From NCBI GenBank assembly GCA_003135055.1, contig PLDF01000373.1, positions 28,644 through 92,643 on the forward strand: 64,000 nt of DNA, read 5' to 3'. This document shows, one piece after another, positions 18,645-28,857 of the stretch (position 1 is its first letter; the number at the start of each line of letters is the position of its first letter). A program made the translations under genes and the position numbers. The notes under the pieces were generated by a model, which saw nothing but the letters and a program-made list of their open reading frames with translations, was not told where the DNA came from and searched no databases. Source of the DNA: Bryobacterales bacterium (GTDB lineage Bacteria > Acidobacteriota > Terriglobia > Bryobacterales > Bryobacteraceae).

Positions 18645-20387
18645 ATGGCTAAAAAGCACGCACCCGCGCGCGCTTCGCAACCGCCCGCATCCAAAGCGGC
18701 TGTTGCGCCCGCGCGATGGCCGGTCTTCGCCGCGTTTGCGGCCGCGCTCGCCGTGGTGTTATGGGCCTACGGCCCGGCGTTTCACGGTCCATTTCTATTC
18801 GACGACACGACCTTACCCTTTGCCTTGCCCGGCTTCGCCGATCCGCTGATCACCTGGATCCGCAGCGACCGCCCGGTGCTCATGTTCACCTACTGGTTGA
18901 ACGCGCGGATCTCGGGGAGCGACCCGTATTCCTACCACGTCTTTAACCTTGCCATTCACTGCGTTACCAGCGCGCTGGTTTTCGCGATCGTGCGCCGGTT
19001 TCTGGAATGGTCCGGTGTGGAAGCCCGGCGGCGCGAGCTGCTGGCGGCTTTTTCGGGGCTGCTCTTCCTGCTGCATCCCGCGCAATCGGAAGCGGTGGCC
19101 TATCTTGCGGGCCGGTCGGAAGCGCTGAGCGTGATGCTGGCATTCGCCGCATTTGCCGTCTTTATCTACCGCCGCCAGACACGGGTGGGCTGGTGGACGG
19201 CGCTTGCCGTGATGCTTCTTTTCGTGGCCTCGCTGCTCACCAAGCAGCAAACTATCGCGCTGCCGGCGCTGCTGCTGCTCACCGATTTCTGGTGGAACCC
19301 CGGCTTCTCATTGCAGGGAATCCGCGCGAACTGGAAGCTGTATGCGCCGCTCGCGCTCGGCTCCGCGGCGGGCATCGCGTTCTTCTGGCGCCTGATAACT
19401 ACCGCGACCACGGCTGGCTTCGGGCTCAAGGACCTCACCTGGTATCAATACTTTTTCACCGAGTGCCGCGCCCTTTTCGTCTATCTCCGCGAATTCGTTT
19501 TGCCTTTCGGCCTCACCGCCGATTGGGATTTTCCTATCTCCAGGACCATCCTCGATCGCGGCGCGGTTTTCGGGCTGGCCGCGTTGCTGGCGCTGGCTGC
19601 CGCCGCATGGCATTACCGGCGGCGCTACCCGCTGGCGGCGTTCGGTTTCTTTACGTTCCTGGTGGCGATGGCGCCCACCTCTTCGATTCTGCCCATTCGC
19701 GACCCCATCGCGGAATACCGCCTTTACTTCGGTATTCTGGGCCTGATTCTGGCCGCGGCCGGCCTGCTGAGCCGGGTCAAATTACCGCGCGCTACGCTGG
19801 CCGCCGCCTGTGGTGCGGTGCTGCTGATTTTCGCCGTGGCCACGCACGCACGGGCAGAAGTCTGGGGGAATGCCATCGCGCTTTGGCAGGACACCGTGGA
19901 AAAATCGCCGGACAAAGCCCGCGCCCACTTTCAACTCGCCAGCGCTTACGCCGACGCCGGCGAATGCGAACAGGCCTCCGCCGAGTACGAGAAGACTGCG
20001 CGCTTTCCGCCGGTGGACTATAGGCTCCCCGACCTATTGGTGGATTGGGGCCTCGCTCTCGAATGCGCCGGGCAGCAGCAGCCGGCGCTTGACAAACTTC
20101 GCGCAGCGGCAGCGATGGAGCCGACGGCGCATGTTTACACGCAAATCGCCAAGGTGTATGGGGAGCATTCGCAATGGAGCGAAGCCCTGGACGCGCTTGC
20201 CGAAGCGCAAAAGATCGACGCCAGTTTCGCCCCCATCTACGCCTACAAGGGCATCATCGACTACCAGACCAACCGCTTCGCCGAGGCGATCGCGGAATAT
20301 CGGCACGCGCTGGCGCTTGACCCAAGGCTCGAACCGGCCAAGACGGGGATGGCTGCGGCGCAGCAGCGCCTCGCGGCCGGACGCTGA
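18645..20387 (+). CDS. Polytopic membrane protein with C-terminal TPRs, TMTC/PMT-like glycosyltransferase
   Basis: Many TM helices, FDDTTLPFALP...RPVLMFTYWLNARISGSDPYSYHVFNLAIH...LHPAQSEAVAYLAGRSEALS, then TPRs. Confidence 0.8.
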   Translation: MAKKHAPARASQPPASKAAVAPARWPVFAAFAAALAVVLWAYGPAFHGPFLFDDTTLPFALPGFADPLITWIRSDRPVLMFTYWLNARISGSDPYSYHVFNLAIHCVTSALVFAIVRRFLEWSGVEARRRELLAAFSGLLFLLHPAQSEAVAYLAGRSEALSVMLAFAAFAVFIYRRQTRVGWWTALAVMLLFVASLLTKQQTIALPALLLLTDFWWNPGFSLQGIRANWKLYAPLALGSAAGIAFFWRLITTATTAGFGLKDLTWYQYFFTECRALFVYLREFVLPFGLTADWDFPISRTILDRGAVFGLAALLALAAAAWHYRRRYPLAAFGFFTFLVAMAPTSSILPIRDPIAEYRLYFGILGLILAAAGLLSRVKLPRATLAAACGAVLLIFAVATHARAEVWGNAIALWQDTVEKSPDKARAHFQLASAYADAGECEQASAEYEKTARFPPVDYRLPDLLVDWGLALECAGQQQPALDKLRAAAAMEPTAHVYTQIAKVYGEHSQWSEALDALAEAQKIDASFAPIYAYKGIIDYQTNRFAEAIAEYRHALALDPRLEPAKTGMAAAQQRLAAGR

Positions 20388-20388
20388 G

Positions 20389-21660
20389 ATGCCTAAGTGG
20401 GACAGGCCTCCCGGCCTGTCGTTGCCTGGTCCGCCGCCGGGCCCGCCGGCGAATCCGCCTGACAGGCCAGGAGGCCAACCGTCGGCGAATCCGCCTGACA
20501 GGCCAGGAGGCCAGCCTTCCCTGGGTCCGCTGGACAGGCCGGGAGGCCTGTCCTACAAGATCGGCGTCAATGCGCTCTATCTGATCCCCGGCGGGGTGGG
20601 TGGCACGGAGATTTACCTGCGCGCGCTGCTTCCGGCGCTGGCGGAAATCGACAAGGTGAACCAATATTTCGTTTTCACCAACCGGGAAACCGGCGCCGAT
20701 CTGGTTCCCGCGGCGCCCAATTTCATCCACGCGCTGCAACCGGTTCGCGCGACGTCGCGGCCGGCGCGAATTCTGTGGGAGCAGACGGCTTTGCCTTTGG
20801 CGGCCGCGCGGCTGCGCCTCGATGCGATGTTGAATCCGGGCTTCACGGCGCCGCTCTTTTGTCCGTGTCCGCAGGTGACGGTGTTTCACGACCTGCAGCA
20901 TAAGCGCCATCCCGAATACTTCCGCTGGTTCGACCGGCCGTTCTGGCGGTTCTTCCTCTACTGGGCGGCGCGGCGGTCGAAAGCTCTGATTGCGGTTTCC
21001 AGCGCCACTGCCGCCGACTTGCGCCGGTTCTATCCGCGCCTGCCCGCATCGAAAATCCACGTAGTGCCGCACGGCGTCGATCCCGTTTTCGCGGGAATTC
21101 GCACGCGGCGGAATCCGCAGCCGTTCCTGCTGGCCGTTTCGACGCTCCACCCGCACAAGAATCTCGACGGGCTGTTGCGCGCGTTTGCGCTTTTCCGGCG
21201 CCGGCGCCCGGATATGCGATTAGTGGTTTGCGGCATGCACGGATTCGCGACCGGTCCGCTGCACGAGTTACGGCGATCTCTCGGTCTCGAAGAAGCCGTC
21301 GAATTCCCGGGCTGGATTCCGCGCGATGGGCTCTACGATCTTTACGCCCGCGCCTGGGCTTTCATTTATCCCTCGCGCTTCGAGGGCTTTGGCCTGCCGA
21401 TTCCGGAAGCCATGGCGGCGGGGATACCGATGGCGTGTTCCGATGTAGAACCCATGTCCGGCCTGGCGGGCGATGCGGCAGTGAAGTTCGACCCGGAGGA
21501 CGTGGATGCCATCGCCGCGGCGATGCTCCGGCTGACGGAGGACGAAGCCCTGCGGGCGCGGCTGGCCGAGGCCGGTCCGCGGCAGGCGGCGAAGTTTTCC
21601 TGGAAGGCGGCGGCGGAAGGCACGCTGGAGACGCTGCGCGGGGCGATGGAGAAGCTCTAA
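20389..21660 (+). CDS. Glycosyltransferase family 4 (GT-B); N-terminus encoded by palindromic repeats
   Basis: KIGVNALYLIPGGVGGTEIYLRALLPAL...KIHVVPHGVDPVF...LAVSTLHPHKNLDGLL...FIYPSRFEGFGLPIPEAMAAGIPMACSDVEPM. Confidence 0.85.
   Translation: MPKWDRPPGLSLPGPPPGPPANPPDRPGGQPSANPPDRPGGQPSLGPLDRPGGLSYKIGVNALYLIPGGVGGTEIYLRALLPALAEIDKVNQYFVFTNRETGADLVPAAPNFIHALQPVRATSRPARILWEQTALPLAAARLRLDAMLNPGFTAPLFCPCPQVTVFHDLQHKRHPEYFRWFDRPFWRFFLYWAARRSKALIAVSSATAADLRRFYPRLPASKIHVVPHGVDPVFAGIRTRRNPQPFLLAVSTLHPHKNLDGLLRAFALFRRRRPDMRLVVCGMHGFATGPLHELRRSLGLEEAVEFPGWIPRDGLYDLYARAWAFIYPSRFEGFGLPIPEAMAAGIPMACSDVEPMSGLAGDAAVKFDPEDVDAIAAAMLRLTEDEALRARLAEAGPRQAAKFSWKAAAEGTLETLRGAMEKL
20401..20552. repeat. Cluster of four palindromic family B units including a 36-bp tandem repeat
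   Basis: gacaggcctcccggcctgtc (20401), ggcgaatccgcctgacaggccaggaggcc at 20448 and 20484, gacaggccgggaggcctgtc (20533). Confidence 0.9.
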
Positions 21661-21693
21661 TCGTAGGGTGGAAGTCGCGTTGAGCCGGGAAGC

Positions 21694-21921
21694 CTAGCCT
21701 GCCTTCTCTCCAGAGGTCTCGCGGCTGGAGGCCCGTCTTTTTTGAAATTCTCGCAAGGATGGCGGCCCCAAGTTCCTCGGAATCGTGGAACGAGAATGGA
21801 TAGTAAGCCCACCCATCCTTTTTCTGATTTTGTGGGATCCCACCGTGCGGTCATGCCGCCACCCGATTCGCTTCAGGGCGGCGAATACTCGACGCGCCTT
21901 CGCCGAAGGCCAGGAGCTCAT
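21694..21921 (-). pseudogene. hicA: HicA-like mRNA interferase toxin, frameshifted
   Basis: Frame 1: [34 protein letters not shown]; continues in another frame as KKDGWAYYPFSFHDSEELGAAILARISKKTGLQPRDL (typical HicA C-term); shift at A5 tract (+ strand T tract 21819-21823). Confidence 0.75.
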
Positions 21922-22124
21922 GCGGCAACGTCGAACACCGCGTTCTTCGAATCGGGAGGCAGCTCGCCATGAGCGATGCGGTCGAGAACAATCTCCTGCG
22001 CGGCCGACTGAGCTCGTTGAATCGCATCCTGCTTCGAGTCCCCGTATACAAGGATATTTAATTCTGGCACTTCGGCGATCCAACGACCGTCAACTTCGCG
22101 ATCGAGCTCGATGGTGAGCTTCAT
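21918..22124 (-). CDS. hicB: HicB-like antitoxin
   Basis: [58 protein letters not shown] overlap with hicA. Confidence 0.8.
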   Translation of the reverse strand: MKLTIELDREVDGRWIAEVPELNILVYGDSKQDAIQRAQSAAQEIVLDRIAHGELPPDSKNAVFDVAA

Positions 22125-22317
22125 AGCCACAGCGTACCACCGATCCACCGGCGCGGAGTGGAGAAGAGGAGTTTATGGATCTGATTCATGGCGATGGCGC
22201 CATCTGGGCGGTTTCGCCGATGCAAACGGGAACGGGCTCGGACGGGCAGATTCTCTTCGCATGACCACGTGGCCGCTGCCTCGTCCCATCCAATCGCACT
22301 CTGTTAACCTAACCTTT

Positions 22318-22827
22318 GTGACAATCGATGAAATACGCGAGTTGATCGCGCTCGCCAATGAGACTGGCGTAGCCGAACTCGAGGTGCAGCGGGGTGAAGA
22401 CCGCGTCCGCATCCGGCGGGCCGGGTTTGCCAATCCGCAGGAAATCGTGGCCGGGCCGATGGCCGGCGTTCACGCCGCCGCTCCTCCGGCTATTGCGGCT
22501 CCTCACGCGGCCCCTCAAGCGGCGCCTCAGACGGCGCTTCAGGCAGCCCACGAGCCAACCGCCAAGCCGGCTGGTCCCGACCCGGACCTCACCCTGGTCA
22601 AATCGCCCATCGTCGGCACTTTCTATGAATCGCCTTCTCCGGGCTCGGCGCCGTTTGTGCGCATGGGCGAGCGCATCCAACCCGGAAAAGTGCTGTGCAT
22701 TATCGAGTCCATGAAGCTCATGAATGAGATTGAGGCTGAGACATCGGGCATCGTGGAGAGCAGACTCGTGATGAACGGACAGCCGGTGGAGTACGGGGAG
22801 GCTCTTTTTGCCATCCGTGCGGTTTAA
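22318..22827 (+). CDS. accB: Biotin carboxyl carrier protein of acetyl-CoA carboxylase
   Basis: [33 protein letters not shown]...[51 protein letters not shown] start assumed. Confidence 0.92.
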   Translation: MTIDEIRELIALANETGVAELEVQRGEDRVRIRRAGFANPQEIVAGPMAGVHAAAPPAIAAPHAAPQAAPQTALQAAHEPTAKPAGPDPDLTLVKSPIVGTFYESPSPGSAPFVRMGERIQPGKVLCIIESMKLMNEIEAETSGIVESRLVMNGQPVEYGEALFAIRAV

Positions 22828-24181
22828 GAAAGTCCTCATTGCCAACCGCGGGGAAATCGCAGTCCGCGTCATCAGCGCTTGCAAGGAATTGGAAATCCAG
22901 ACCGTCGCCGTCTATTCAGAGGCGGACCGCTACAGCTCCCATGTGCGTTTCGCGGACCAGGCCATCTGCATCGGCCCGGCAAAAAGTGCGCGCAGCTATC
23001 TGGACATTCCGTCGATCATCAGCGCCGCGGAAATCACCAATGTCGATGCCATCCACCCCGGGTATGGCTTCCTCAGCGAAAATGCCAATTTCGCCGAGGT
23101 GTGCGAAGCGTCCCACATCAAGTTTATCGGGCCCAATCCGGAAGTCATCCGGCTGATGGGAGTTAAGGAGCGCGCCCGCGCGTACATGCGGGAGATGGGC
23201 GTGCCGGTGCTTCCCGGATCGCCGGGAGTGATCGCCTCGCCCGAAGAGGCGCTGGCTATGGCGGCGCAGATCGGCTACCCGGTGATTTTGAAGGCGTCGG
23301 CGGGCGGCGGCGGGCGCGGCATGCGGGTGGTGACGGGCCCGGACGAAATACCGGCGCTCTACGCCCAGGCGCAGTCGGAAGCGGGTGCGGCGTTCAGCTC
23401 GGCGGACGTCTACCTGGAGAAGTTCATCGGCGCGCCCCGGCACATCGAATTTCAAGTGCTGGCCGACGAGCACGGCAAGGTCGAGATTCTAGGCGAGCGC
23501 GAATGCAGCATCCAGCGGCGGCATCAGAAGCTGGTGGAGGAAGCGCCCTCGCCCGCGGTAACGGACCAGCAACGGGCGCAGATTGGCGCCCTGCTGCGCA
23601 AAGCCATCTCCGCGGCGGGCTATACCAACGCGGGAACGGTGGAATTCCTGATGGACGAGAGCGGCAAGCTCTACTTCATCGAGGTGAACGCGCGCATTCA
23701 GGTGGAACACCCGGTGACGGAGTTCGTGACCGGCATCGATATGGTCAAGAGCCAGATCCGCATTGCGCAAGGCGAGCCGCTGAGCGAAGTGCTGCCCGGC
23801 CCCATTGAGATGCGCGGCCACTCGATCGAGTGCCGCATCAATGCCGAGAACCCGGACACATTCGTACCCTCGCCGGGGCGCATCACCGGGTTTCACGTGC
23901 CCGGCGGCAACGGAGTGCGCGTGGATACGTGGGCATACACGGATTGTGTGATTCCGCCGTTTTACGATTCGCTGGTGGCCAAGCTGATTACTTATGGCAG
24001 CGACCGCGGCGAAGCCATCCGGCGCATGCAGCGGGCGCTCAGCATGTTTATCGTGGAGGGAATCCACACCTCCATTCCGCTGCAGCAGCGGATTCTCGCC
24101 GACCCCGATTTTCAGGCGGGACGCTTCGATACGAACTTCATTAAGCGGTATATGCCCGTGAAGAGCGAGCCGGCAGGTTAG
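22808..24181 (+). CDS. accC: Acetyl-CoA carboxylase biotin carboxylase subunit
   Basis: [52 protein letters not shown]...[22 protein letters not shown]...[12 protein letters not shown]. Confidence 0.95.
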   Translation: MPSVRFKKVLIANRGEIAVRVISACKELEIQTVAVYSEADRYSSHVRFADQAICIGPAKSARSYLDIPSIISAAEITNVDAIHPGYGFLSENANFAEVCEASHIKFIGPNPEVIRLMGVKERARAYMREMGVPVLPGSPGVIASPEEALAMAAQIGYPVILKASAGGGGRGMRVVTGPDEIPALYAQAQSEAGAAFSSADVYLEKFIGAPRHIEFQVLADEHGKVEILGERECSIQRRHQKLVEEAPSPAVTDQQRAQIGALLRKAISAAGYTNAGTVEFLMDESGKLYFIEVNARIQVEHPVTEFVTGIDMVKSQIRIAQGEPLSEVLPGPIEMRGHSIECRINAENPDTFVPSPGRITGFHVPGGNGVRVDTWAYTDCVIPPFYDSLVAKLITYGSDRGEAIRRMQRALSMFIVEGIHTSIPLQQRILADPDFQAGRFDTNFIKRYMPVKSEPAG

Positions 24182-24286
24182 CGCCAATCCGATTCTGTAA
24201 GCAGGACGGTTTCATTATATCGGCAGGCCGTATGAAGGGCGGCGGCTCACGGAATCGGCTTGGGAGAGGCGCAAGGTTTTTCGTAT

Positions 24287-25030
24287 TCACTTTGTGACGA
24301 AATACCGATAACCGTCCCACTCCGGCGTCGCACTCTGATCGGGGCAAGCCCGGAGGAGCGTCGCGCCGGCATTCGCCAAGTCATCCTCGACGGTCTCGCG
24401 CGGTACGCCGTACATCTCGAGCACAAACGGATCACGGCGAATTCGCCTCCTCAAAAAGAGGTTGAGCCGATATCCAAAACGGCTCGCACGCGATCGGGAA
24501 CGCAATTTCGAAGGCACCTGGAAAACCGCAATTCCCCCGGGCCGGAGCACGCGGATGAACTCGGCGATGTATGCCCGCGCGTATTTTTCCGGGATGTGCT
24601 GTAACACGATATTGCAGTAAATCAGGTCGAAACCGTCGGGGCGTAACAAGCTCAGGTCGCTGCTATCGTTCAACAGAAACTGGCATCGGCCGTTGGCGAG
24701 ACTAAGCCTTCGCGCGGCTTCAAGCATCGAGGGTGCGATATCGATGCCGGTCACGGCATCGAACCACTCTGTTAATGCGAAGGTCAGCCGTCCGACGCCA
24801 CAGCCAAAATCGAGCGCCGCAGACCGGGATTTAGGATGGCCCATCCCTTCGAGCTTTCGCATTAAGTCCCTGACTTCATCCCTCCCAGTGGCAAAGAACT
24901 CGTCCGCACTCCAACCGCCATGGCGCTTTCGCGGGTCGCTGAGGATTGCCCAAAACGGATCGACTTGGCCAAGATGATTCCACTGCCACTGTTGTGATCG
25001 CAATTTCACTATGACCAATTCTATCTCCAC
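24287..25030 (-). CDS. Class I SAM-dependent methyltransferase
   Basis: [38 protein letters not shown]...[39 protein letters not shown]. Confidence 0.9.
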   Translation of the reverse strand: MEIELVIVKLRSQQWQWNHLGQVDPFWAILSDPRKRHGGWSADEFFATGRDEVRDLMRKLEGMGHPKSRSAALDFGCGVGRLTFALTEWFDAVTGIDIAPSMLEAARRLSLANGRCQFLLNDSSDLSLLRPDGFDLIYCNIVLQHIPEKYARAYIAEFIRVLRPGGIAVFQVPSKLRSRSRASRFGYRLNLFLRRRIRRDPFVLEMYGVPRETVEDDLANAGATLLRACPDQSATPEWDGYRYFVTK

Positions 25031-25210
25031 GCCTCGTCCGCCTGCCCGCGCGATCTTCTTTCACCATATGCGCCTGGTTACCAGATCTGGCGGAATCGGG
25101 AGCGCATCCACGCTCGAAGTTGTCCGCGCTGGCTGTCATCACCGGCAACGCGGCGAACGTGCGCCTTCCGCTTTCAATTGAAGGATCTCGCGCCGGCAAC
25201 CGATCTGGCG

Positions 25211-25444
25211 CGGCTTAAGAAAGTCCTCATTGCCAACCGCCGGGAAATCGCAGTCCGCGTCATCAGCGCTTGCAGGGAATTGGAAATTCAGACTGTCGCC
25301 GTCTATTCCGAGGCGGACCGCTAAAATTCCGGCGTGCGTTTCGCGGACCAGGCCATCTGCATCGGCCCGGCAAAAAGTACGCGCAGCCATCCGGACATTC
25401 CTTCGATCATCAGCGCCGCGGAAATCACCAATGTCGATGCCATC
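25211..25444 (+). pseudogene. Partial duplicate of accC 5' region
   Basis: cttaagaaagtcctcattgccaaccgccgggaaatcgcagtccgcgtcatcagc... closely matches 22820-23053; in-frame TAA in the copy (GGACCGCTAAAAT); homology ends abruptly after gatgccatc. Confidence 0.92.
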
Positions 25445-25545
25445 AATAGAAATAGTCAAGCACACGGCCCAGCAACGATCGTTTGAACCTAAAAACGGCG
25501 GTAGCCCTCATGCCTTGAACAGAGAAGTAGTTATGATTGTTCAAC

Positions 25546-27075
25546 ATGAACAAAGAAACGGATGTCGTTAGGGTTCACCCGGAGGGTGAGGTCCAAATTG
25601 CAGCGAATCAGCCAGCAGAGACCGTCGCCAGCCTGGATACCTTCGCTGGCAAGATTCACGTGAAGTGGTCGCCGGAAGCCACAGTGAGCAGCCTGGGCCT
25701 AATGCCGTTCTTCATCGAGTTCCTGAAGACCAGTGGCCTTTTCGACAAATGGGTAGAGGATTGCCGTCTGCGCTACACCAGTGGGAACGCACCCAAGGTG
25801 CGGGATGTGCTGGGAACTCTGGTTCTGTCGGTGCTGGCCGGCCATTGGCGGTACGCCCACATCAGCGCGATCCGGGCCGATGGCGTCAATCCGGGCTTGC
25901 TGGGAATGACCGGGGTGGCGAGCGAGGATTCCGTGCGTAGGGGGATGAAGGCGATGGAGGCGGCGGCCAGCGGAGAGTGGATGAAAAAGCATCTGAAGGC
26001 CAGCTACGCGCCGCTGCTGCAAGAGCCCTGGATATTGGATGTGGACACCACCGTGAAGCCGTTGTATGGCCACCAGCAAGATGCCAAGGTGGGCTACAAC
26101 CCGACCAAGTTAGGGCGTCCGTCGCACGCCTATCACAGTTACTTCGTGGCCAATATTCGGATGGTGCTGGACATGGAAGTTCAGGCGGGGAATCGACGGC
26201 TCCCATATATGCTCAGCCGGAACTGTGGGCCTTTGTGGACGGACTGGCGGAGCGGGACCGGCCCCTCTTCGTGCGCGGGGACTGTCATTGGGGAACGGAG
26301 AAAGCCATGCTGGGGGCAGAGGAGCGCAACCTCGGACACCTGTTCAAGCTCAAGCAGAGCCCGAAAGTGAAGAAGTTGATTGGACAAATCTTCCAGAAGG
26401 AGGATTGGGTAGAGGCGGGGCAACAATGGCAGGGGAGGGAGGAGGTGCTGCGGTTGAGCGGGTGGAGCAAGGCGCGGCGGGTGGTGGTGCTGCGGCGGCC
26501 GTTGAAGAGCAAGCCGGCAACGGAAGTCGAATCGGTGGGCCAGAAGAAGTCTAAACGAAAAGCGGCCAAACAGTTGACCTTGGATCTACCGGAACTAACT
26601 TACCAGGGAGTGCAGTATGAGTATGCGGTGCTGGTAACCTCGTTGACGGACGAGGTGAGGAGTGTGGCGCAGCACTACCGGGATCGGGGCGATGCGGAGA
26701 ATAACTTCGACGAATTGAAGAACCAATGGGGTTGGTCGGGCTTCCCACAAACGATCGGAAGCGTTGCCAGATCACGGGGCGGATCATCGCTTTGGTTTAC
26801 AACTGGTGGACGATCTTCATGCGCCTGGGAATCCCGGACAAACATGCCGAAGCCATCACCTCGCGGCCGTTGGCGCTGCACGGCATCGCCCGCCAGACCC
26901 GTCACGGGAACCAGACCACGGTAAGGTACGCGAAAACCGGCATTGAGGCAACACGGGAAACGAAGGCGCCGGAAAAATCCGCGTTAGGCGGATCCCCCGG
27001 CGTGGGCAGCGAAGGGGAGCGCAGCGGTAAAATTGGCGGGATGTGCTGCCCAAAATCGTCGCGCTGTTGCTGTTG
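25546..27075 (+). pseudogene. IS1380-like (DDE) transposase, split across three frames
   Basis: Frame 1 MNKETDVV...MVLDMEVQAGN; frame 2 STAPIYAQPELWAFVDGLAERDRPLFVRGDCHWGTEKAML...HYRDRGDAENNFDELKNQWGWSGF; frame 3 KRCQITGRIIALVYNWWTIFMRLGIPDKHAEAITSRPLALHGIARQTRH. Confidence 0.85.
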
Positions 27076-27142
27076 ATCGCCGCCGCTGACGGCCAGGACG
27101 GGCCGATTAACCCTCGGCCGCAGCTTTAAACAATCTGCCCCA

Positions 27143-27844
27143 CTAACTCAAAAACCAAGCCGTCTCACCCCCTCCTCGGAGTCCGATCTGCGACGGGTAT
27201 TTCTTTGGATCGTACTCTTCGCCAAACACATGGCCCAGCGCCTCGGCCTTATCCGGCCCAGGCGCATATACCACCGTATGTTTCGCGGCCAACAGCACCC
27301 CAGGCAACAGCGTCACCCGCCACTGCTTGAACTTCGCCGCGAAGGTGGCCGCTGCAATCCCCGCGCGGTCGTCGATTAGCGGATCGCCCGGAAACAGGCT
27401 CGCCGTGTGTGCGTCGGGTCCCATGCCGCGATGGATTACGTCGAAGCTTGGCAGTTCCCGTTCCGTCAAGCCGAAGAATGCGCGAATCTCGTCCGCGTAA
27501 CGCGCGGCGGCTTCTTCAGGCGCTATCTCGCCCACAACGCGGTGCACCTGTGCTGCCGGAATTCCCGCGGGCTCAATCAGGTATTCCTTCACGAACTTGT
27601 AATTGCTGGCGCCATCCGTAGGCGGGACGCACCGCTCGTCCACCCAAAAAATATGCACGCCCCGCCAATCGAACTGCGCGGCGGCCATCCGCGCGAACAT
27701 CAGCTTGGGCGACGACCCTCCCGAAACCGCCAGCGTGGCGCGCCCATTCGCGCGAACCGCATCGCCCAATACCGCCAGCACATGCCGCGCGCAAGCTTCG
27801 GCCGCGGCGCCTTCGTCGGCGGATACGATACGCCGCACGCTCAT
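27143..27844 (-). CDS. pgl: 6-phosphogluconolactonase
   Basis: ATLAVSGGSSPKLMFARMAAAQFDWRGVHIFWVDERCVPPTDGASNYKFVKEYLI...GMGPDAHTASLFPG. Confidence 0.9.
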   Translation of the reverse strand: MSVRRIVSADEGAAAEACARHVLAVLGDAVRANGRATLAVSGGSSPKLMFARMAAAQFDWRGVHIFWVDERCVPPTDGASNYKFVKEYLIEPAGIPAAQVHRVVGEIAPEEAAARYADEIRAFFGLTERELPSFDVIHRGMGPDAHTASLFPGDPLIDDRAGIAAATFAAKFKQWRVTLLPGVLLAAKHTVVYAPGPDKAEALGHVFGEEYDPKKYPSQIGLRGGGETAWFLS

Positions 27845-28857
27845 TGCCCGCCGCCGGCCAGGCGCTGCGCCGAGGCCAGCGTCTTCTCGAAGACCGGGTC
27901 GCGGTCCACGATGCGCAATTCCTCGGCGATCAGCGAGTATTCAGAGCGCTCCGGCAGGTTGTTGCAATAGGCCAGTCCGCCAACGGTCACGATCAGCCGC
28001 GCCCCGCGCCGCGCCAGCTCGGCGGAAAACTCGGGCCCGGAAAGCTCGATTCTCCGCAGCTCGCCCGTTACGCTTTCGCTCGTCCGCGCCATGTGGAATT
28101 CCGGGTGCACGCCGGCCGACGCCAGCGCATCCATCACCCACGCGCCCAGATACCATGCCGCTGCCGGGGGCTCGCCCGCCGCCTCAATTGCCACCTGCGT
28201 AATGCGCAGCGACTCCGCCAGGTTGTGCCGGTTCTCAAAGACCTGCGACAGAGTCTCGCGCCAGCGGGTGAGCCGCGTCCAGGAAAAATCGCCCACCAGA
28301 GCGCCGTTTGCGGACCGGTCGGCGATTCGCTGCAACGCAGCTTGCGGATTGGGCAAACCGGCGCTATCGAGAATCACTCTCTGCGCCATCGCCGCGATGG
28401 GCTGGAACGCCGGCATGTCGAGAATCCGCGCGCTCCGGCACCACAAAACCAGCGGCAGATCCGCAACCGCGAGCGGCAGCACCACCGAAGGCAAATCCGC
28501 CAATGCCGCATCGGTGGCCGTGATTTCCACCTGCTCGCAACAGACCTTGCGATGCTGCCCGAAGGGCATCCAGCATTGCGCGGAGACACGCTCCGTGAGC
28601 ATTCGGCCGCCGGCGCCGCGCAGCCGCACCACGATCGCGCGCGCCGGGTATTCCGGCATCAGCGCGGCGATGGTCTCGCCCAACTCCGCTACATCGTCGC
28701 TCTCTTCGGTGAGCGCCACCAACGTCATGGAGCACGCGCGCAACGCTCCGTCCGCGGCCTCTCCGTGAGTCTCCTTACCCAGGGTGACCCACAAGTCCGA
28801 GAGCTCGCGCAGGATCTTTTCGGGAGCGATGCTGCCGCCCATTACGGCTTCCTCCAT
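27841..28857 (-). CDS. opcA: Glucose-6-phosphate dehydrogenase assembly protein OpcA
   Basis: RACSMTLVALTEESDDVAELGETIAALMPEYPARAIVVRL...VSAQCWMPFGQHRKVCCEQVEITATDAALADLPSVVLPLAVADLPLVLWCRS; between zwf and pgl. Confidence 0.88.
   Translation of the reverse strand: MEEAVMGGSIAPEKILRELSDLWVTLGKETHGEAADGALRACSMTLVALTEESDDVAELGETIAALMPEYPARAIVVRLRGAGGRMLTERVSAQCWMPFGQHRKVCCEQVEITATDAALADLPSVVLPLAVADLPLVLWCRSARILDMPAFQPIAAMAQRVILDSAGLPNPQAALQRIADRSANGALVGDFSWTRLTRWRETLSQVFENRHNLAESLRITQVAIEAAGEPPAAAWYLGAWVMDALASAGVHPEFHMARTSESVTGELRRIELSGPEFSAELARRGARLIVTVGGLAYCNNLPERSEYSLIAEELRIVDRDPVFEKTLASAQRLAGGGQ

Noticed and set aside
20401-20552. Possible CRISPR array from regularly spaced palindromes
   Set aside because: Units are too short and unevenly spaced, spacers are not unique, the frame is read through into a GT gene, and no cas genes are present.
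25445-27120. Defined IS element with terminal inverted repeats
   Set aside because: Transposase is clear, but I could not identify convincing matching terminal inverted repeats or a target-site duplication by eye, so no IS boundaries are claimed.
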